The position numbers were made by a program, and so were the translations under genes. DNA of 64,000 nucleotides from an uncultured Bradyrhizobium sp. (GTDB lineage Bacteria > Pseudomonadota > Alphaproteobacteria > Rhizobiales > Xanthobacteraceae). Location: assembly GCF_947648125.1 (NCBI RefSeq), contig NZ_CANSMR010000005.1, positions 186,001 to 250,000 of the forward strand. Direction: 5' to 3'. Positions 27,564 through 35,318 of this stretch are shown here, in pieces. The notes beneath the pieces were generated by a model that was given only the letters and a program-made list of their open reading frames with translations, was not told where the DNA came from and made no database searches. Each line of letters begins with the position of its first letter. The first letter of the stretch is position 1.

Positions 27564-27985
27564 TCAAGCTCGTATCGGTGTGGCGACGACGATGACGGGG
27601 TAGCGATTACTCAGCTTGTAGAAGCTCAGGCGTTGGACATCGTTCAGGGGCGATTTGAAATAATAGGCCCCCGCAGCAGGCCGCTCTCGAAGATTCCTGA
27701 AGAGGGGAGCGCCGGACAGGTCACGGCCCGTGTAGCTGCCATCATCCGGACTCCGCGCGAGGATGAGGATAATGCCGTCCGCGCTAGCAAGAGCGATAGA
27801 GCCGTTAGGACCGATGTCGAAGCCGCGATAGAACTGCAGAAAATAGGCGACATCGATCGTCGTGAGAGCCACACCGGCAAAGCTGCCATCGGGATGATTG
27901 AATCGTCTTGACGCCGTGATGACCCACCGGCCACCGGATCTGCTCTTCACTGGATGTCCAATATAGGTCCCCCGGTCAGCACCGT
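27564..27985 (-). pseudogene. Fragment of a membrane sensor protein (Cache-type sensor domain)
   Basis: The minus-strand frame from about 27985 to the stop at 27564 encodes DRGTYIGHPVKSRSGGRWVIT, SRRFNHPDGSFAGVALTTID, FDIGPNGSIALASADGIIL and GAYYFKSPLNDVQRLSFYKL. These are the conserved pieces of the extracytoplasmic Cache/PDC sensor domain found in diguanylate cyclases and histidine kinases of this group. The N-terminal membrane anchor and the entire output domain are missing; the frame stops just after the domain (VVVATPIRA). A GTG at 27950 could start a peptide, but the piece is best read as a gene remnant. Confidence 0.7.
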
Positions 27986-27989
27986 GCGG

Positions 27990-28061
27990 ATGATGCCGTG
28001 GTGGGCGGACCAGTTCGACCGGCTACGGGAGCACGGTCGTGTCATCAAAATGAGTGCCTGA
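27990..28061 (+). pseudogene. Probable C-terminal remnant of a tyrosine integrase
   Basis: A plus-strand frame ending at TGA 28059-28061 encodes MMPWWADQFDRLREHGRVIK plus MSA. The pattern M-M-x-W-W-A-D-x-x-D-x-L-R and a closing VI(K/P) stretch resembles the extreme C-terminus of P4-type tyrosine recombinases in alphaproteobacteria. No catalytic region precedes it; the upstream bases belong to the opposite-strand sensor fragment. The identification is tentative, but fits the neighbouring tRNA fragment and excisionase-like gene. Confidence 0.4.
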
Positions 28062-28108
28062 GGAAAAGCGCGTTGAAAGTGCGGTTGCTCCCTTGAGTCG
28101 CCCGTCCG

Positions 28109-28276
28109 TTAGTTCGACATGTTGGTGTCAAGGAGCGCCAGAAGTGAGCGCACCACGACTAGTCGCCGACGTCCGATCGTTGTCGTGACGATACGCCCAG
28201 CTCCTATCAACTCGTAAAGCTTCGTGCGTTCGCATGCATCGTCAACCGTGCAGGTGAGCCGCTGGGCGAATGGCAT
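28109..28276 (-). CDS. Excisionase/AlpA-like small HTH protein, possibly degenerate
   Basis: A 55-residue protein from the ATG at 28276: RLTCTVDDACERTKLYELIG then AGRIVTTTIGRRRLVVVRSL. This is the helix-turn-helix of small excisionase-like proteins (HTH_17), where typical members read ...DEAC-x5-GRTKLYELI-x-AGR... Here about five residues between the two helices seem to be missing (ERT joined to KLYELI), so the fold may be damaged. A longer frame extends to 28480 without protein-like content. It most likely belonged to the integrated element whose other traces flank it. Confidence 0.6.
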   Translation of the reverse strand: MPFAQRLTCTVDDACERTKLYELIGAGRIVTTTIGRRRLVVVRSLLALLDTNMSN

Positions 28277-28652
28277 CGTGCTCGGTTCCGCGGCTTTTGG
28301 AGCGGATAGACTGACTTGTGACTGTTGTCCGCCAGTTTTCTCTCGTCGGGCCCTCCTGTTCGCACAAAGCTCGACAGGACAAGCGTTGATTGTGCGACGA
28401 GCAACGTCAATGCGAGCATCCGAAGGCGCTCGCGTACGACAGCGCACGTCAGCGGCGGTTTGAATATTTCCGGACACCAAGGGCGACGAGGAAATTTTTC
28501 GGGAATGCGCCAGCCACAGTGAGGCATCGCGCCGAGGCTAGTCCGCGAATGTCGGCAGCAAATTCCGCAAGCGTTCGCCGCTGTTCACCAGCGTGTTATT
28601 CAACCATTATTCAACGAACGCGGCTGATGGCTACCTAAGTGCCTGAGTTTGC
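28277..28652. other. Gene-free stretch between excisionase-like gene and tRNA-Glu
   Basis: About 375 bp with overlapping short frames on both strands, none with recognisable protein features. It is probably further decayed element DNA. No repeat or terminator was identified. Confidence 0.4.
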
Positions 28653-28727
28653 TGGCGCTCCCTAGGGGAATCGAACCCCTGTTTCAGCCTTGAGAGGGCC
28701 GCGTCCTAACCGCTAGACGAAGGGAGC
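28653..28727 (-). tRNA. tRNA-Glu (CTC anticodon)
   Basis: Read on the minus strand, the acceptor is GCTCCCT paired with AGGGAGC, followed by discriminator G and an encoded CCA. The D arm is GTCTAGCGGTTAGGAC. The anticodon arm GGCCCTCTCAAGGCT has loop CTCTCAA, anticodon CTC, which reads GAG (Glu). The T arm is AGGGG-TTCGATT-CCCCT. All stems pair, and the length of 75 nt with CCA is normal. It appears intact, unlike the tRNA-Arg fragment 1.2 kb away. Confidence 0.96.
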
Positions 28728-29239
28728 GTTGCGGGGGAAGGCAATAGCCTTGAAATCGGCCTGCCGCAAGATGGCTTGTGCATTGCGGCGGGGATTTTGT
28801 CATCCATGCTTACCATGCCGTGCCGGCGATTTCGGCAACGGCAGCAGCCCCGGAACGCCCCCCGCGCCCTGCGGGGCCTCAGCGCACCGCCCCGAACGGA
28901 CCAGCGATGCGGCCGCGCGCCGCTCGCATGACGGCCACCTCCGGATGTCATGTCTCGGTCCTGCACGGCCCTGCTTTCGCCAAACGGAAATGCAAAACAC
29001 CTGGCTGTGAAGTCACCCGACGACCTGCCTCTGCTAACATCGCAGCTCTTCACCATGCTGCGCCGGGCAAGGCGCTCGAGACGCGAGAGGAGTGCTTGGA
29101 ACAAAGCGCAAGCCCGCAGGCACGACAATTTGGCTCACGAATATCTTGGCAAAAACAAACATCAACGCGGCCGCAGGCAATGGAAGACGTTCCGCCCTGC
29201 CCGCACCGGTCAATAGCTTAGGCAGAGCGAGGAAAGACC
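28728..29239. other. Gene-free region before the iorA-like gene
   Basis: About 510 bp upstream of the molybdenum hydroxylase genes. Frames on both strands lack protein-like composition. It should contain promoters for tRNA-Glu (leftward) and the hydroxylase operon (rightward), but none was clear. Confidence 0.4.
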
Positions 29240-29692
29240 ATGATCAAACTAAAAATCAACGGCCAGGAACAGAATTGGGACGGCGACCCTAGCCTTTCGC
29301 TGCTCTGGTATCTCCGTGACGAAGCCGGCCTCACGGGCACCAAGTTCGGCTGCGGCCAGGCCCTGTGCGGCGCCTGCACCGTGATCGTCGACAAGGAAGC
29401 GGTGCGCGCCTGCATCACCTCGGTCTCCGACGTCGTCGGCCGCGAGGTCACCACCATCGAGGGGCTGCACCCGACCGGCGACCATCCGGTGCAGAAGGCC
29501 TGGCGCCAGGTCAATGTTCCGCAGTGCGGCTACTGCCAGGCTGGCCAGATCATGCAGGCCGCGGCACTGCTGGACCAGAACCCGAAGCCCAACCACGACC
29601 AGATCCGCGAAGCCATGTCGGGCAATATCTGCCGCTGCGGCTGCTACCAGCGGATCGAGAATGCCGTGCATCTCGCATCGACGGGGGTGTGA
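29240..29692 (+). CDS. iorA: [2Fe-2S] subunit of isoquinoline 1-oxidoreductase-type molybdenum hydroxylase
   Basis: 150 residues. It has eight cysteines for two [2Fe-2S] clusters: C38, C43, C46 and C58 (GCGQALCGACTV), and C96, C99, C131 and C133 (QCGYCQAGQI, NICRCGCY). The KFGCGQALCGAC and QCGYCQAGQ variants are those of the IorA branch, which differs from CoxS and XdhA. It acts as electron-transfer subunit for the large subunit encoded 1 bp downstream. The physiological substrate of this pair is unknown, since many IorAB-type enzymes act on aldehydes or N-heterocycles. Confidence 0.88.
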   Translation: MIKLKINGQEQNWDGDPSLSLLWYLRDEAGLTGTKFGCGQALCGACTVIVDKEAVRACITSVSDVVGREVTTIEGLHPTGDHPVQKAWRQVNVPQCGYCQAGQIMQAAALLDQNPKPNHDQIREAMSGNICRCGCYQRIENAVHLASTGV

Positions 29693-29693
29693 C

Positions 29694-32009
29694 ATGAATA
29701 TCCGCACCAATCCAAGCAAGCTTCGCGGCTTCGAGAAGCACGTGAAGGTCGAGAACCTTTCGCGTCGCAGCATCCTCAAGGGTCTCGGCATCGCCGGCAG
29801 CTTCGTGCTCGCCGCGCCCGTGATGACGAGGCAGGCGTTCGCCTATGAGACCGGCGCCGGCAAGATGCCGCACGGCGTCGTGGTCGATCCGCGCGTGTTC
29901 GTCGCGATCGCCCCCGACGGCGTCGTCACCATCCTGGCGCACCGCTCCGAGATGGGCACCGGCGTCCGCACCAGCCTGCCCTTGATCGTCGCCGAGGAAA
30001 TGGAGGCCGACTGGTCGCGCGTCCATGTCCAGCAGGCGCATGGCGACGAGGTCAAATTCGGCAACCAGGACACCGACGGGTCGCGCAGCACGCGGCACTA
30101 TCTGATCCCGATGCGCCAGATCGGCGCCTCCGCGCGCGCGATGCTGGAAGCCGCCGCTGCCAAGAAATGGGGCGTGCCGGCAACAGAAGTGAAGGCGCAG
30201 AACCATGAGGTGGTCCACAGCGCGAGCGGACGCAAGATCGGCTTCGGCGATCTTGCTGCCGATGCCGCTAAGGAGCCGGTGCCTGATATCGGAGGCCTCA
30301 AGCTCAAGGATCCGAAGGACTTCCGCTATCTCGGCAAGGGCCAGGTCTCGATCGTCGATCTGCACGACATCACCACCGGCAAGGCGCATTACGGCGCCGA
30401 CATTCGCCTGCCCGGCCTGAAATACGCTGTGATCGCCCGTCCGCCGGTCACCGGCGGCAAGCTCAAGTCGTTCGATGACAGCGCAGCGATGAAGGTGCCC
30501 GGCGTCGAGAAGGTGATGGAGGTCAAGGGCTGGCCCTGGCCGTCAAAATTCCAGCCGCTCGGCGGCGTGGCCGTGATCGCGCGCAACACTGGCGCGGCGA
30601 TCAAGGGCCGCGACGCGCTGAAGATCGTCTGGGATGACGGCGCCAACGCCAACTACGACTCCGTCACCTATCGTGCCTCGCTGGAAGAGGCCGCGCGCAA
30701 GCCTGGCCTCGTGGTGCGCAAGGAAGGCGACGTCGATGCCGCGCTGAAGAGCGCCGACAAGGTGATCGTGGGCGAGTACTATCTGCCGCATCTCGCCCAT
30801 GTCAGCATGGAGCCGCCGGTCGCGGTGGCCGACGTCAAGGGCGACAAGGCCCAGATCTGGGCGCCGGTGCAAAGCCCCGGCGGCACCCGCGAGGATGTCG
30901 CCAAGACGCTCGGGATCCCCGAGGACAATGTCACCGTCAACGTGACGCTGCTCGGCGGCGGCTTCGGCCGCAAGTCGAAATGCGATTTCGCGCTCGAGGC
31001 GGCCTTGCTGTCGAAGGAACTCGGCGCGCCGGTCAAGGTGCAGTGGACCCGCGAGGACGATGTGCATCACGACTTCCTGCACACCGTCTCCGTGGAACGG
31101 ATCGAGGCCGGTCTCGACAAGAGCGGCAAGGTGATTGCGTGGCGGCACCGCAGCGTGGCGCCGACCATCGCCTCGACCTTCGCCGCCGGCGCCAACCACG
31201 AAGCGGCGTTCGAACTCGGCATGGGCCTGATCGACAACCCGTTCGAGATCGCCAATCTGCAGTGCGAGAATCCGGAAGCGGCCGCGTTCACACGGATCGG
31301 CTGGTTCCGCTCGGTGTCCAACATCCCGCGCGCGTTCGCGGTGCAATCCATGGTCGGGGAAATCGCGCATGCGACGGGTCGCGACCAGAAGGAGATGCTG
31401 CTGGAGCTGATCGGCAGCCCGCGGATCGTCAACCTGTCCTCGGTGAAGGATCCCTGGAACTACGGCGAGCCCTATGACAGCTACCCGATCAACACCGCGC
31501 GGCTCCGCAAGGTGGTCGAACTGGTCGCCGAGAAGGGGGAATGGGGACGGACCGTGCCGAAAGGCCATGGTCTCGGCATCGCCGTGCATCGTTCCTTCGT
31601 CAGCTACATCGCGACCATCGTCGAGGTGGCGGTTGACGACAAGGGCAAGCTCACGGTGCCGCGGGTCGACACCGCGATCGATTGCGGCACGTACGTCAAC
31701 CCGGAGCGGATCGCCTCGCAGATCGAAGGCGCCGCGATCATGGGGCTGAGCCTCGCCAAATATGGCGAGATCAGCTTCAAGGACGGCAAGGTGCAGCAGA
31801 GCAATTTCGACGATTTCCCGGTGATCCGGATCGACGAGTCGCCTGCGATCACCAACGTCTACATCGTGCCGCCCGGAGCGGACACCCCGCCCAGCGGCGT
31901 CGGCGAACCCGGCGTGCCGCCGTTCGCACCGGCGCTAAGCAACGCGATCTTTGCCGCCACCGGAAAGCGCATCCGCGCCCTGCCGATCGGCAAGCAGTTG
32001 GAGACGTGA
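29694..32009 (+). CDS. iorB: Molybdopterin-binding subunit of isoquinoline 1-oxidoreductase-type hydroxylase, Tat-exported
   Basis: 771 residues from the ATG at 29694, directly after the iorA stop. A twin-arginine signal (LSRRSILKGLGIAGSFVLAA) at about residues 22-41 predicts export of the folded, cofactor-loaded complex to the periplasm. Two molybdenum-hydroxylase halves follow, with AHRSEMGTGVRTSLPLIVAE, LLGGGFGRKSKCDF and the terminal GVGEPGVPPFAPAL, whose Glu is the catalytic base. There is no FAD subunit gene, so electrons probably go to a cytochrome. The form I CO dehydrogenase loop (AYRCSFR) is absent, so it is not CoxL. A terminator follows at 32037. Confidence 0.88.
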   Translation: MNIRTNPSKLRGFEKHVKVENLSRRSILKGLGIAGSFVLAAPVMTRQAFAYETGAGKMPHGVVVDPRVFVAIAPDGVVTILAHRSEMGTGVRTSLPLIVAEEMEADWSRVHVQQAHGDEVKFGNQDTDGSRSTRHYLIPMRQIGASARAMLEAAAAKKWGVPATEVKAQNHEVVHSASGRKIGFGDLAADAAKEPVPDIGGLKLKDPKDFRYLGKGQVSIVDLHDITTGKAHYGADIRLPGLKYAVIARPPVTGGKLKSFDDSAAMKVPGVEKVMEVKGWPWPSKFQPLGGVAVIARNTGAAIKGRDALKIVWDDGANANYDSVTYRASLEEAARKPGLVVRKEGDVDAALKSADKVIVGEYYLPHLAHVSMEPPVAVADVKGDKAQIWAPVQSPGGTREDVAKTLGIPEDNVTVNVTLLGGGFGRKSKCDFALEAALLSKELGAPVKVQWTREDDVHHDFLHTVSVERIEAGLDKSGKVIAWRHRSVAPTIASTFAAGANHEAAFELGMGLIDNPFEIANLQCENPEAAAFTRIGWFRSVSNIPRAFAVQSMVGEIAHATGRDQKEMLLELIGSPRIVNLSSVKDPWNYGEPYDSYPINTARLRKVVELVAEKGEWGRTVPKGHGLGIAVHRSFVSYIATIVEVAVDDKGKLTVPRVDTAIDCGTYVNPERIASQIEGAAIMGLSLAKYGEISFKDGKVQQSNFDDFPVIRIDESPAITNVYIVPPGADTPPSGVGEPGVPPFAPALSNAIFAATGKRIRALPIGKQLET

Positions 32010-32036
32010 GGCAGGAACGTTAGGCGAAAAGACCAA

Positions 32037-32067
32037 ACGCCCGCGATCTTCGCGGGCGTTTTTCTTT
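32037..32067 (+). terminator. Rho-independent terminator after the iorAB-like operon
   Basis: ACGCCCGCG (32037-32045), loop ATCTT, CGCGGGCGT (32051-32059), then TTTTCTTT. The stem is a perfect 9 bp with a U-rich tail, 28 bp after the iorB stop. Confidence 0.85.
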
Positions 32068-32080
32068 GAAGGCACCACAT

Positions 32081-32230
32081 CGTCATTGCGAGGAGCCCAC
32101 GACAAAATTGCAAAGCAATTTTGCGCTGAAGCGACGAAGCAATCCATCTCTCCGGTTGTGGCGCTATGGATTGCTTCGCGGAGCCTGTCATCGGGCGCGC
32201 ATTCGCGCGACCCGTTGGCTCGCAATGACG
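32081..32230. repeat. Bradyrhizobium-type palindromic repeat (GTCATTGCGAGGAG family), long copy
   Basis: The element begins CGTCATTGCGAGGAG and ends GGCTCGCAATGACG, with internal inverted arms GAAGCAATCCAT and ATGGATTGCTTCGC. An insertion-like segment ACAAAATTGCAAAGCAATTTTG, itself palindromic, sits in the left arm. A shorter copy is at 61380-61469. Such elements are common in intergenic DNA of this group; no function is assigned. Confidence 0.75.
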
Positions 32231-32322
32231 TGGAGATAGACCGACCGGAAGCGGACCGGGAAGCGGCGGGCTCCCCCCTCGCCGCTTCCCGATCGCATCG
32301 CCCCCTATCGGTGGTTCGCGCC

Positions 32323-34053
32323 TTACTTCTTGTTGAGCGCGAACACCCAGATCACGCCGCCTTGCGGCACGTTGTTCTCGAAGCCCGCGACCTTGCCGGC
32401 CAGCGCGTCCTGGATACGCTGCGCGTCGACGCCCCAGCCCGACTGGACCGCGATGTATTGCGTTCCATCGACCTCATAGGACATCGGCATCGCCATGATG
32501 CCGGAGTTGGTCTTCTGCTCCCACAACAGTTCGCCGGTCTTGGCATTGAAGATGCGGAAGGCGCGGTCGTTGGTGCCGCCGGCGAGAACGAGATCGCCCG
32601 CAGTCGCGGTCACCGCGCCGAACAGCTGCGAGGTCTTGTAGTCGTGCTGCCAGACCTTCTTGCCGGTGGACGGATCCCACGCCTGCAACTCGCCGAAATG
32701 ATCGGCATTGGGTGCGGGCGTCAGTCCGATGTCCTCCGGCTTGGTGCCGAGCCAGAGCTGGCCGGGAACCAACGGCTGCTTCTCGCCGGTGAAGCCGCCG
32801 CAGAAGTTTTCGTTGGCGGGAACGTAGACGAGCTTGGTGTTCGGGCTATAGGCCGCCGACGGCCAGTCCTTGCCGCCCCACAGCGACGGGCAGAACTCGA
32901 CCCGCTTGCCGAGCACGGGCTTGTGCTCGGGATCGAGGATCGGCCGGCCGGTCTCCGCCTCGATGCCCTTCCAGACATTGGTCTTCACGAAAGGCCAGCC
33001 GGCGACATAGTTGATCTTGTCCGGCTTGCGTTCCAGCACCCAGAAGATCGCATCGCGGCCGGGATGAACCAGGCTCTTGAACGACCGCCCGTCGCGCTGC
33101 ATGTCGATCAGCATCGGCGCGTCGACTTCGTCCCAGTCCCAGGAATCGTTCTGGTGATACTGGAAGTGGGTCTTGATCTTGCCGTTGTCGGGATCGAGCG
33201 CCAGCACCGAGCTGGTGTAGAGATTGTCGCCGGCATGCATCGAGCCGGGCCACGGCGCGGCATTGCCGACGCCCCAATAGACCGTCTTGGTATCCTTGTC
33301 GTAGGTGCCGGTCATCCAGGCGGATCCGCCGCCCGACTTCCAGTCGTCGCCGCTCCAGGTCTCGTGACCGGGCTCGCCTTCGCCGGGGATGGTGAAGGTG
33401 CGCCACAACTCCTTGCCGCTGTTGGCGTCGAAGGCGACGACGTAGCCGCGCACGCCGAACTCACCGCCGGAACCGCCGACGATCACCTTGCCGTCGACCA
33501 CCAGCGGCATCAGCGTCATGTACTGACCCTTCTTGTAGTCCTGGACCTTGGTGTCCCAGACCACCTTGCCGGTCTTGGCATCGAGCGCGACGACGTGGTC
33601 GTCGGTGGTGGCGAGATAGAGCTTGTCCTCCCACAGCCCGACGCCGCGGCTGGTCGGATGCAGCTGGAACAGATCGTCGGGAAGCTGCCGCTTGTAGCGC
33701 CAGTACTCTTCGCCGGTCTTGGCGTTGAGCGCGATCACCTGCCCCATCGGGGTCGCGACGAACATCACGCCGTTGTTGACGATCGGCGGTGCCTCATGGC
33801 CCTCGATGACGCCGGTCGAGAAGGTCCAGGCCGGCTTGAGGTCCTTGACGTTGGATGTGTTGATCTGGTCGAGCGGACTGAAACCCTGTCCGTCATAGGT
33901 CCGGCGATAGAGCATCCAGTTGCCGGGTTCGGGATTTTCGAGACGTTGAGACGTCACCGAACTGTAGTTTTCGATCGGCCCTGCGACGGCGTAGGTCGAA
34001 ATGAGGCACGTGAATGCGACACAACTCGACAGTAACCACTGCTTGCTTGTCAT
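32323..34053 (-). CDS. PQQ-dependent alcohol dehydrogenase (methanol/ethanol family), periplasmic
   Basis: 576 residues with a signal peptide (MTSKQWLLSSCVAFTCLIST then YAVAG) and a GGAGGT ribosome site. Eight-bladed propeller repeats of the W-motif type are visible (ALNAKTGEEYWRY, ALDAKTGKVVWD, AFDANSGKELWR, AWDPSTGKKVWQ, IFNAKTGELLWEQ). The catalytic region NDSWDWDEVDAP places Asp at about 306 and a second Asp at about 308; this D-x-D pair marks lanthanide-dependent members, whereas calcium enzymes lack the second acid. The vicinal Cys pair typical of this family is missing (Gln-Leu at about 130-131). It is convergent with iorB; the next gene upstream encodes a Rieske protein. Confidence 0.88.
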   Translation of the reverse strand: MTSKQWLLSSCVAFTCLISTYAVAGPIENYSSVTSQRLENPEPGNWMLYRRTYDGQGFSPLDQINTSNVKDLKPAWTFSTGVIEGHEAPPIVNNGVMFVATPMGQVIALNAKTGEEYWRYKRQLPDDLFQLHPTSRGVGLWEDKLYLATTDDHVVALDAKTGKVVWDTKVQDYKKGQYMTLMPLVVDGKVIVGGSGGEFGVRGYVVAFDANSGKELWRTFTIPGEGEPGHETWSGDDWKSGGGSAWMTGTYDKDTKTVYWGVGNAAPWPGSMHAGDNLYTSSVLALDPDNGKIKTHFQYHQNDSWDWDEVDAPMLIDMQRDGRSFKSLVHPGRDAIFWVLERKPDKINYVAGWPFVKTNVWKGIEAETGRPILDPEHKPVLGKRVEFCPSLWGGKDWPSAAYSPNTKLVYVPANENFCGGFTGEKQPLVPGQLWLGTKPEDIGLTPAPNADHFGELQAWDPSTGKKVWQHDYKTSQLFGAVTATAGDLVLAGGTNDRAFRIFNAKTGELLWEQKTNSGIMAMPMSYEVDGTQYIAVQSGWGVDAQRIQDALAGKVAGFENNVPQGGVIWVFALNKK

Positions 34054-34100
34054 GAGATGCTACCTCCCTGCTCTGTTTTGTTTTTTCAGTTTTTGTTTTG

Positions 34101-34147
34101 AGCATGATCTCTTCGGAAAACCGCTTCGCACTTTTCCGGATCATGCT
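34101..34147. repeat. Palindromic repeat (AGCATGATC...GATCATGCT)
   Basis: The outer arms AGCATGATC and GATCATGCT and inner arms CGGAAAA and TTTTCCG form a 47-bp palindrome between the PQQ dehydrogenase start and the Rieske gene stop. This sequence is a frequent extragenic repeat in Bradyrhizobium-type genomes. It could stabilise or end the Rieske transcript. Confidence 0.75.
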
Positions 34148-34176
34148 TTAGGTCGTGCAGAAATCCCGATGTGGCC

Positions 34177-34824
34177 TCATCCTCCCTGCTGAGCACCCAC
34201 CTTCCCGACGAATGGCGCTGCGACCGTGATCGCGCCGTCGGCAACCGTCAGCGGCAACGCCGCGAGGCGACGTGGCGCCGGCCCGAACACGACCTGCGCA
34301 TTCTGCCGCGGATCGTATTCGGAGTTATGACAGAGGCATTTCAGAACGTTCTTGTCGCCCTGATCTTCCTTCAACCAGGCAGTGATCGGACATCCGGCAT
34401 GCGTGCAGATGACCGAGTAGCAGACGATGCCGTCAGGTGCGCGGGCGCGCGTGGCATCGTCGAGTTCGCTCGGATCGAGCTTGACGAGCACGACCTCGTT
34501 GAGCCGCGAACCCTTGCGGACGACGGAACTCTTCGGGTCCTGCGGCCAGGCGCGAATGGGCGGTCCGCCCAGCTTCAAATCATCCGACTTGATGACCTGG
34601 CCGGCCTTGTCGCCTTCGGCGCGCACAAGCACATCGGCTTTTTGCGGTCGCTCACTGGCGCCCGGCTGTTCGTCATCGTCGGCGGCCGCGGGCTCGATCG
34701 CGGCAAGACAGGCGCAGCCCGCAAGCGCGGTCAACACCGCGCGACGCGTCGGATCGGTCCACGACCCTGTCGCATCGGATTCACCGGATTGTTCGACGGA
34801 AGCGCTGGGGTTGGACTCCGACAT
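34177..34824 (-). CDS. Tat-exported Rieske [2Fe-2S] protein
   Basis: 215 residues from the ATG at 34824 (MSESNPSASV). The N-terminal twin-arginine segment DPTRRAVLTALAGCACLAA predicts Tat export, and the Cys in AGCA may even allow lipidation. The Rieske site is CTHAGCPITAW and CLCHNSEYDPR, giving the two Cys-His pairs. It resembles the iron-sulfur subunit of bc1 complexes but has no cytochrome b or c1 neighbours, so it is probably a stand-alone electron carrier. The adjacent periplasmic PQQ dehydrogenase, transcribed in the same direction, is a plausible partner; that is inference. Confidence 0.85.
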   Translation of the reverse strand: MSESNPSASVEQSGESDATGSWTDPTRRAVLTALAGCACLAAIEPAAADDDEQPGASERPQKADVLVRAEGDKAGQVIKSDDLKLGGPPIRAWPQDPKSSVVRKGSRLNEVVLVKLDPSELDDATRARAPDGIVCYSVICTHAGCPITAWLKEDQGDKNVLKCLCHNSEYDPRQNAQVVFGPAPRRLAALPLTVADGAITVAAPFVGKVGAQQGG

Positions 34825-34950
34825 GGCGCAAGCTGAGCGTGCAACTCGGCCGAAAAGATGGCGGCACACATTCTCGATGCGCGAACGCATGCGCAAAATA
34901 TACGCTGCAGCTTTTGGTTGATCGACCGCGCGCCTTCGCGACTGCTTCGA

Positions 34951-35286
34951 TCAGGGCTCGTTGACGAAGCTCAGCCTGCCGACAGGTTTCAGTGTCTTTG
35001 CATCAAATGTGCGGATCTCTGTTGCACCGCCGATATCAAGCGTGAGGACCAGCCGTTCGCCGGCGACGCCGGTTGCGACGATGCGGGCGCCCTTCGGCAG
35101 CGCAGCAGTGACGTCGGATACGGAAACGGGGCTTCCCTCGCTGCGATAAAGGCGGTAGCCGATGGCAATCAACACGACGGCCACGGCCAATGCCGAGGTC
35201 AGGCCCGCGATCAGCATCATGCGCCGCACCCGCGCGATCAGCGCGGCCTGGTCGGGGGTCGGTTCGGTCACAGCGGTGTCGGTCAT
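34951..35286 (-). CDS. Conserved hypothetical single-span membrane protein
   Basis: 111 residues. A short cytoplasmic N-terminus with basic RVRRMM leads into one hydrophobic segment (LIAGLTSALAVAVVLIAIGY, about residues 24-43), followed by a soluble beta-rich part of about 65 residues (GARIVATGVAGERLVLTLDI). It could also start at the preceding GTG (35289). It diverges from rluD with only about 30 bp between starts, so the two promoters must overlap the opposite genes. No function is known to me; similar small proteins occur next to rluD in related genomes. Confidence 0.7.
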   Translation of the reverse strand: MTDTAVTEPTPDQAALIARVRRMMLIAGLTSALAVAVVLIAIGYRLYRSEGSPVSVSDVTAALPKGARIVATGVAGERLVLTLDIGGATEIRTFDAKTLKPVGRLSFVNEP

Positions 35287-35318
35287 CACAAGGCTCTATA
35301 TCTTTGCAACAGGTCGAT

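Noticed and set aside
28706-29221. Frames of about 140 residues on both strands beside tRNA-Glu
   Set aside because: Arg/Ala/Pro-rich without domains or ribosome sites; one overlaps the tRNA gene.
29694-32009. The second molybdenum hydroxylase as another CO dehydrogenase
   Set aside because: The CoxL active-site loop is absent, the protein has a Tat signal, and the [2Fe-2S] subunit is of IorA type without a CoxM-like gene.
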